From assembly GCA_003991915.1 (NCBI GenBank), contig RQTK01000354.1:77183-141182 (forward strand): DNA of 64,000 nucleotides, given 5' to 3'. The stretch is from Elysia chlorotica (Eukaryota; Mollusca; Gastropoda; Plakobranchidae). Under the pieces are notes generated by a model. That model saw only the letters and a list, made by a program, of their open reading frames with translations. It was not told where the DNA came from and made no database searches. Below, piece by piece: positions 46,201 to 56,200 of the stretch. How positions within the stretch are numbered: the stretch's first letter is position 1; each line of letters starts with the position of its first letter. The position numbers and the translations under genes were made by a program.

Positions 46201-49200
46201 ATTGCTTTGACCTTAATCGAAGAATAAAATCTGTAGAAATTGTACACCTCTGCTTGGTGACTTTTTTTTTTACAGAGTTCTATAATTTTACACAAAGCTC
46301 TCATCCCAGAAAAGAAAACCTATTTCCATATGGAAAAGTAATTTACCAAAGAGATCTCCATCATCTGTGTCCAAGCTGCTGGAGTGACCAGACCCGACAG
46401 AGTGCGCCAGGCGCGGCGGTTTGGCTGGCTGTGGGACAGGTCGAGACAAAGTCCCATCACTAGCGACAGCATCAGGGTGCGGCAAGCCGTCGTCACTGGA
46501 CACTTCCTCCGAGTTTGAGTGGGAAATGAACGGAGCTGCAAGGGGAGATAGCTTTCTTCAATATTTTGGGCTTATTCCAAAACACAGACTAAAAATGTGA
46601 TTTGTTACACATGTACTATTCAGTACTAAAAAATCATTTTCTTAATAACATGTACTATTCAACACTAAAAAGTCATTTAAAACATGTACTATTCAGTACT
46701 AAAAAGTCATTTATTATACATGTACTATTCAGCACTGAAAAATCATTTACTAAGTGCAATAAACTTATTTAAAGTGAGTGGATAACCTGACTCACACAAA
46801 GTACAATCATTTTTTTTGGTAACCAATGCCAAGCACTTTCTTAAACCCAAGCTCTAAATAATTTATTATAATAAAAGTTAACCTAGAGTATAAGTCTGCA
46901 CCCTCTCAATCTGTTTCTGACTGAAGAAATTGTGCCCTTTGAAAAACAACACAGCCCCTCAAAGTTGGTATGCAACGCCAAAACTTAACCAAAGAAGACT
47001 TTTGAATCAGGTCTCCATAAAAAGACTCAGTGCTTTGACAATCTTCATGTTTAGAAAAAAGCAGTAGGACTTAAAGATGCAAAGCCTACCTGAGTAGAAG
47101 TTATCACTTTGCCTTTACTGTAACTGTTATATCTGATTAATTATACATCCTCTTGTTTTCCATAAGAATCTGGAGTGTGGAGACAATGACACCAGCAGAG
47201 ATTTGAATATCAGCCCCCCACTTGCAGGCGCAGAGCAGTATAGACTGGGCTAGCTGGTTCCCCTGATAGACTCTCTAAGACTGACCTGGACCCCCTGTGG
47301 GTTGCAGAGAGTCTTGGGCTGGGATTCCACCGGCTCCACCGTTCTCGGCCAACATGGCCTGTTCGCACGCCTCCTCCACCAGCGGAATACAGGAGGAGCG
47401 TATGGAGTAGTTGGTGTAGCTGTCGCTCACGCCTGCCAAATTCAGACCAAACATCAGCCACAAAGTGACAAGAGGGAAGGCCAGAGTTTTCCAGCATTGC
47501 TTCCCAATACAAATTACAACCTTTGTTCCTGACACCTACTTAAATAAAATGTATTACAGTGCAGTAAAAAGTGCATGTTAATTCTTGTTTCTCATTCTTA
47601 AAAAAAGTTTTTCATCACTGGTATGTTGAGTGAGGGATTGACAGTTTGCAAATTAATTTTGTAAATTATAAAAGTGATGTAGAATGAGGCTCAAAGAACC
47701 CAACAAATCTAGTGCAGGCTTATGAAATAATTTTACTATCTGGCTTGCTAGCCTGCTGGGAGATGTGTTACATGATCTTGGTGAGATTCGAACTCAGAGA
47801 GCATTACTGACCGAGCTGTGATGTCTGCGTGACTCACCCGCCTGTTGGGAGATGCGCTGCATGATCTTGGTGAGCGTGCTGTAGCCGAGCGCGGTGTGGT
47901 CGTACCAGACAATGTCGCTGTGCGAGACGCTGCGCTTGGGGCGCTGCCAGAACGCATCCATCATCGGGTGCAGGTGCGTCACGTACTTCAAGAACGATGC
48001 CAGCGGGCACCGGGGGTCTCCTGGTCAGCGGGGCACGGAGAAAGAAGCAGAGAGTTAGAGGGATACAGTCATCATACACCCAGCCCACAGTAAAAATCAT
48101 CTCTTTGTTTTAGGAGTCATTAAGGTTGTCAATTTTGTAAAATCATTTTACATGTAGCCCACCCTTTTTTTTAATACTAGGCCAGAGCTCATCTGGGTTC
48201 AACTGGGTAGTGAAACTGAAAGAGTACACAGTCTACATTGGAAGGGCGTTGCAAGGCCTTCAATAAGGCTATGGCTCTGTTAAGTAACAAACAATCTGAA
48301 GGGGGAAGAGATCCCACTCCCACTCTTACACATGTGTATACCTCAGTCAGCTGAATGTCCAAAACTTTTCAGATCCCCATCAGCTGATCTGGAAGTTAAT
48401 CAAACGCAACTAAGCTATCCTGCAAACCGGTCCCAAGAAGTAGTCTGACCATTAACGACGAGCTACATGTACCACAACAATTAAGATAACAGCTGTGATA
48501 CCCCAAAGTCTTTTCGAGAAGATCACATGGCACGAACACATATAATATATACACAACAATATTCAGGGGACGTCAACATCGGTCAACTAGTTATACAGGA
48601 CAAAATTTTAATGCTAAATTTAAAAACATAATTAGGCTGTACAAAGAAACCCTGTGGAAGGCAGAGTAATTAAGAGAAATAGGTGAAACCACAGAAGGAT
48701 AACAAGCTGGAGTGGTATTTGGTAAGATCAAGGTCTGTCTGACAAACTGTCAACATATGAACTGAGGACAGGCGAAAGTGGCAAGCCACGACATCCAAGC
48801 TCGGAAACAGCACAGAAATATAATAATGGTGGTGATAGTGATGATGTTGATGAGGATGATGAATAAAAAAAAAAGAACACAACAAGAACAAATTATGAAA
48901 TATAACCAGGGCGAGAAAGGTTACGTCATTGAGGCTACTTGTCCTACAAACTGGAGGCATTGTCTGTGGACCTGGGAGATAGAGCCGGAGTCATGGCCAT
49001 GCCAAGGCCAGCAAGAGGCGGCTACTGGGCCATGACAAGGCTGGCAGTACAGTATCAGCCAGCACATGCATTAGTAGGTCAAGTTGGGTGGCCTTTCTTC
49101 AAAGTCAGCTTTAAACATCATTTAGTAATTACAGAACCTAGATCGATACTAAACTAGCATTACTGAAAAATAACAAACAGATCCGCAAGATAACCGATTC

Positions 49201-50165
49201 ACCAGCAGGAGTGACAAAGCCACCTGGGCTCTGGGCGACCGAGGATCAACATCCATATCTTATCACAAATGTTACTGTTTCTATGTGGATGGCAGAGGCG
49301 GCGGGTCTAGCCTCGGTACATATAGCCTACTGATATGACGGTGCTACCAGGTCGCCGTATAGGACCCCCCAGGGGAACCTAGGAGACGTTAAACCCGGAG
49401 AGAGGGAGAGAATTCTCTCCCTCCCTCTACTAGATATGACGGTGCTACCAGGACTTATGTATTACACGTATGGAGTTATTACATGTCACTGACAGAGCGG
49501 GGCTAGCAGAACTTGTTCAGTTATGTCTCATTAAGTAATACATTATTGACGGGGCGGGACAACGAGGACTCATGCCACATTGAGTCAATACAATGTATAC
49601 ATCGCTGACAGAGAGAAGACCAGTCTACCGGAACAGACTCTTATCCCCTTAAGCCATTATACATGTGCTCATAGAGATGGACAGCCAGGACTCATTTAGT
49701 CTTGAACTGACGGAGCGGGGCTTCCAGGGTGTTTTACATACATGATTGTACAAGTGCACTTTTACCTGCCGCGATAAATAACTCTGATCACATGACTTAG
49801 ATTCTCTTTAGATCTTGATACAGTATTCTCAAACAAAGCACATGCACACAGGGAAGAAAAATGTCAATGTCATGGCCATGGACACACACACAGAGATAAG
49901 GGTTTAAAAGGTTTAAAGGTCTGCAGCTGTAGTAGGAGCGACACTGTTGTGTAATCTGACGGGACACGCTGTCACGGCTCTGTCGGTCACTACCATTCAT
50001 ATAAAATGTATGCTGAATGTAATCCATTTGTATTTATGCGACGGGTATCGCCGTATAGGTCGGGACTTTGAGAAGCATCTTTCGGCTTGGACCGTATCTG
50101 CTGGTTGCAAGATACATCTAGGCTTGCGGTTACATCTTCTTCCGTACCAAAAAAAAAAGAAGGGG

Positions 50166-50241
<76 letters not shown>

Positions 50242-53200
50242 GCTTCAGCAGCAACAGGTGTAACTTGAGAGTCCACGTTTATGATTGGTACTAGGCTGGC
50301 CAGTGGCCATGTAGGTTTACAGAGACAGAACCAACGATTCGGTTCCACTTTGATGTAAACTGAACAGAGTCCACGTTTATGATTGGTACTAGGCTGGCCA
50401 GTGGCCATTTAGGTTTGCAGAGGCTGAGAACCAACGACTTCTGCGGTTCCACTTTGATGTAAACTGAACAGGTTCTTCACATTGCAGGGGACGGCTCAAA
50501 CCCAGGGCGTATTCATCAGCCCAACATTTCGCAGGCTGGGTAACAAAAGTAAGAATGAACCAAACAATTTTACCGAGATTTATGTGAACCGTCTAACCAC
50601 CTTATGAATGAGTTATCTTCGTCTGCCATCTTTCAGACTATAACTCGAACAACTGATAGACTGTCGCCATTCGCCATGTGTGCGTGTTAGAGAGCCAATC
50701 ACAACACGAGATGAAAACAATAGAACCGGAACCAGCTGTTCCCCGTAATCCAAGTAGGGAAAAGACGGAAGGTCGTTTTACGGCACGTCAGCACGGCTAT
50801 AGTGTGTCCATAATGTCCTCAGACAATTAAACACTATACTAGTAGTAGCGGTGGCTCCTTTATATCTCTTAGTGGTAAAAGCATACACATTGTGCACAAA
50901 AAAGGTTATTTAAAAGTAAAGGGTACATACAGTAGTACATGTAGTTTAAAAGATCCATGTGTAGGATTATCACGGTTAAATGTTATCATACACACCAATG
51001 TTCTTCAGAAAGTAAATATGCTCTTTAATGGTTTTGAACCCAGGTACATATTTTTTCCAGGTAAAAAAAGCGGATAGTCAACCATAATATGACTTATGGA
51101 TAACTGACAATTGCCGGTATGACACTGTGGAAGCTCTTCACCTCTCAGTAGGGAGGCGTGGGTAAGATGAGAACGTCCAAGTCGGACTCGATCGAGTACC
51201 ATCTGGTCTCGAATTCTAGACACACCTGCCCAGTGATCTAAATGTGGTTGGACACGGTGTAGTTTGTAGTTTGTCATGTTGTTCCATCGCGCTTTCCAGC
51301 TTACTCCTATAAACTTAAGTACAACTGGCTTTGCATCTGATGCTGGTATTTGCACCTGAGTAGTTTCAAGTTCTAGTACGATTTTGGCGACCTCGTCAGC
51401 CATTTGATTTCCTTCAATTCCAACATGGCTTGGGATCCAGCAAAGAGTAATTTTCTTCCCATTTTCCCTAGATCATGAATTTTTCTCAATGGGTAAAGAA
51501 TTTTATGGGTTTTTCAAGTTTGCCTCTTCGATCGCTTTCAACAAGGAAAGCGGGTCAGAGAAGATATTTTTTTTCTTTTCTCGAGTGCCATGCATAGGGC
51601 AACTGCCTGCGCAGAAAATATTGACGCCGTCGCGCTCACTCCGCAGCATTTATCTGCCGATGATGAGTGTCTGGAGAGCTGCCAGGTAAAAAATGCTTCT
51701 TGGCCTTTCCACTTCCAGCGTCCAGGAAGGAATTTCCATCTTTTTCCTTTTTCAATAGAGTTAGTATCTAATTCGATTTCAAGAAGGAGCTGCTGAACAC
51801 GAATTCCAAAGGGGTGAATCGCGTTAGGTGAAGCTTGGAATTTTCTACATAACGGGTTGAAAACAGGGTGAAAAGCAGGATTATCAGGGATAGTTTGGCT
51901 CTTCTTCCTGACAGGAGTAGTTCGTCTGCAGCTACGTAAAGGCTGTCTACCGGGTGGTGTATAGTGTCTAGCATTTGTATGTAAGATGGCCGTAATCAAG
52001 TTTAGATCGTATCATAAAGCGATAGAGGTAGATTTGGGACTCCTAGCTCTAAGTCCGCACTGGTAGTTAGACAAGAGATTATTAACTTTTAAAAGCCAAG
52101 ATAGTCGTTTGACTATCATTCTTTTGAAAAGTTTACAAATGCAGCTTGTTAAAGGTCTATAATTTTGTGTGTGAGTCTTTTCCAGGTTTTGGAATGGGGA
52201 TAGCTGTGGTTTGGCGCCATGAGTCGGGGACAGTACCTGATGCCCAAATTTCATGAAATAGCTGTACGACAATTTCCACTCATAGTTTTGAAGGTTTTTG
52301 ATAATCTTATTAGCAGCGAGTCTGGACCTTCGACCGACTACAGAATTTTAAGGCAGGAATGTATTCGAACACATGCATAGAGAATGGTTTGTTGTACTCT
52401 TTAGAGTACCCTGGGGTCCACCGGTTTTTCCTCAGACTGCTCTTTCAAGGCTTGAAATAAAGGAGTAATGGTGGTTGCAGTAGTTCTAGGAAAACGCACC
52501 GCCAAGTGCGTTTGCAATTTCCCGTTCCTCCTCCAAACACGATCCACTAGTCCTCCTCAGGTTCTTCACCATAAAAAGGACAGTCTTCCCCTATATTTTC
52601 CCGACCGATCGCCAGATTTTAGATAGGGGAGTATCTTTATTAATATTAGAAATATGGCTCCTCCGCGACTGGTCCTCCTGCTGGCGTATTGTGCGCCTAG
52701 CTAGCTGCAGTGCGTTTTTGGTTTTTGTTCTTGTTTTCACAAATATTTAAGTTATGCGCAGATATTATTCTTTGCTGGATCTCAAGCCCTGCCACAATAA
52801 TTGGCGCTGGATATTCGCACGGTGTCCCCTTGTTGGGCTCGGTGGCAGATGGAGAGCGCCGGAGCAGAACCTCTCTTTTTCTATGGAAATATAGCTCATT
52901 CACGCCTGGCGCTTCTGCTGGCGTAATGCGTCTAGCTGTGGCGCGTTATTTTTCGTTTTTGTTTTTACGAATATTTAAGTTATGTACAGATGGGTTTGTT
53001 TTAAAATCACGAAAGGCTTTTTCCCTGACACCCACTGCCTTTCGCCCTTTCGTGGAACTGTAGAGATCTGAGGGGTCGTCCTCTTTGCAATTTGCAATAG
53101 AGTAATTTTCTCTACTGAGGAGATATTTGTAGGCGATATATCTTTGTGATAGTCAGACTGAAAAGCGGACCTGGGTGACTCTATCGAGTTCCGCACCCAT

Positions 53201-56200
53201 CTCCTCCTCGCTCGTCGTCTCAAGATCGCGAGATCTAACCACACCCCGCAATCTGTTTAGGCTCAGATAAGCCTTTACAGTCACGGGGATGTTGACAAAC
53301 GAATCGATCTCGCCGTGCGCTTTGCTTGTGCCTCACTAGAGCACTCCACCAAGAGTTCGCCAGAATGGAGCTTCGTGACGCCCTTGGCTTCGCCTACAAT
53401 TCCTTTCAGTGCTTTGTCACCTTCTTTTCAGCGTCGCTGATCCACCTGGAATGCTTTGTTTAGCAGTATAGCCCAAGACGGTTGGGACATCCACTACCTT
53501 CCGTTTGCTTGCGCCGGAGGATACACCCGCTCCATCCAGGCAAAGCTTTTTTTTTTTACAAAGTTGGGCGTTATGGGTTTTTTTTAATGAAAGTAATGGC
53601 CCCGCAGGCTGATCCACCTGACGCGAGTCTAGAATTTAGATCGACGTAAATAGTTTACGTAAGTTCGATCACGGACGTGGGAAATACTTTTTTCGTGTAA
53701 CTTGTACACGCGCTAGCACAAAAAAAGGACAACAACAACAACAACAAAACAAAAAAAGAACAAAAAACAACAACAACAAACAAACGAAAAAACAAGAACA
53801 ACATCAAACAAAAACAAATTAACAAACACACACAACCCTCTTATAACAGAGTATGATCAACTGGTATCAGTTCATTTACCCCTGTGGGTGTACACCATTC
53901 TTCTACTGAAGATTGGGTAGTGTAACCCACTAGTCGACATCACGTGATACACATACATACACAGCTGCACTAACACAACACCCACAATATTGTTGAGTTG
54001 CAAAATTAACACAGTATTCTAAAATTAAACCAGCCCGACTGAAGAACAAGGATGTACAATTCTAGAAGCCCACTTTCCCGCACAAGGAAGTAATATGTAT
54101 TTATAGGAAAATGTAAGCGCTGTAGCCGTGGGTTATATGGGTATCATCCCGGTATGTCCCCACACCTGAAAGATCACAGTCACGTTATGAACGCTTTGCC
54201 CCACACCCATAATAGGCCTAGTAAGGATTGCTTTAAAATATCCCAAACAGTTGATGAATAAACGGGCGTTTCTAGATTAACGCTAAATATCGTGGAGTAG
54301 TGGGCGGGTTTATTTATAGAAAAAACGTGATTCATGCCAAATTTCCCAAATTAGCTCGAAAAAAATGATACTATTTATAGAAAAACAATTGTAAAACCTG
54401 ATTTAGAGTAGTTGTCCAAGAGATTCGTCTGTGATACATAAATGAGTATTGTGTGAGGAACATACACTTTTATGAGTGAATGTTTTACATAATAAATAAA
54501 TGGCGCGTGTACTTGTGTGTGTAAGTTTGTCAAATGTATATATCTATTAACTACATAATAAATCTTGGTGGGTGTGGATATTCGTGCTACCGTACATAAA
54601 AAGTCTATGGTGGGTGTGTGTGTATGTGTATCGCATAATAAATCTGCAGTCAGGAAATATATTTTCTTTCCCCGAATACTTGCACTGTCTCCCGCCATGC
54701 TTAGTTGCTGACGTCGGGCAACCACATCTTTTATTTTAATCGAGCTTATCTGAACCAGTAAACTGACAATAACATTGTCGCTACCGCAACTCAACTTTTT
54801 TTTTTTTTTTATAATAACCCTTATTTATCTTCCATATAAATTAATGTTCCGAAGAATCGGAATGTTTGCCACGCCAGCACCACGGCAAGTCATAGAAATA
54901 CGAGCACGATTCCATTCAACAATTTTAAAACAACAATAAAAAATGGATTTAAGTCAGCTCGTGATAATTTTAAAGAGGACAACCAAACTTCCCTAACGCC
55001 CACTACAGCTGCAATAGGTCATATATCACGTGATGTTAGTGTTCGAGCTTAGAGAACAACTGGGGTAGGAAATAACAAGGAAGTGAGTTCACTGCTACGT
55101 ATCAACGTGTACCGCATTCAATGATTGGGCTGAGTTGAGTTGGTTTTAACGTCCAACATCAGCACTATATAGGCTATATTGTGGATGGGCCCCAAGACGG
55201 ACGTCTGACAATTGTATGTGCTGTCACACACGAGACAGGGTGGGGATACCATGACTCCTGTCTCAACCGGTCACATTATACTGACACCGACCCAACCAAA
55301 AGGGAACGCAACCGCCAGGATTCGAATTTGGGACCTTTTGCGTCGGAAGCTGATGTTCTACCCAAAGGCCACCCCCCCCCCCTATAATTGGGGGCAAAAA
55401 TAGTGGAGATCTATCTACATTATGTATTGTCAACACTGTGATCCAGTGGCAAAGCTGAGAGTTTCCCCACAGAGTTGCCTAATTTGGGTTAAACAATGTC
55501 ACCTCATCAGGAAAGTACATGTACTCTCTTTTTTTCATTAATTTAAGTACACAAGTCATAGCCAGAATTAAATTTATCTTAATTCTAAGCATGGGGTAAT
55601 TACTAACAGGATCACATTTATACCGGTACTAATCATAGACCAACAAAATGATACAAGAACACAAAACAACCGATGTCTTATGCCTAAAACGGAAGGTTTT
55701 GATTTAGATAAAACTTGTTTTCCCTCAATTTCACTACATACATCTATAAAATTGACGAAGTTGATAAAAACAAAAACGATAAAAAACATAGAACTACACT
55801 TGAGCATAAAATTGTGGCAAATTATGTGTTAAGAAAAACTTCAAATAATCTGCAGGTTTGAAAATACCATAGCATCAAGCAAAACTCCAATCAGCTGTAG
55901 CTTTGTACATGTACCTGAAGCGTAACTCCAAACCACCATTATGTGTAACTTTGTAGTTGTACCAAAGACTGACACGGTATATATATGTATATATAACTCC
56001 AAATGTGTAGCATAGACAGGCACAAATCAAAATCACCATTATGTGTAATTTTTTTAACATGGAGTGATAGACTCTAAACCATCATTAGAATATATGCTAT
56101 GTAACTTTGTACCATAGACTGAGACAAAACTCCAAATCATGTGTAGCTTTTGACCATAGACTGAGACAAGACTTCAGATCATGTAGCTTTGTAGTATTGT

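Noticed and set aside
50892..51403. A separate host gene encoded by the 132-codon minus-strand ORF
   Set aside because: Its motifs (WIPSHVGIEGN, LTHASLLRGEE) are those of a LINE RNase H and 3' end.
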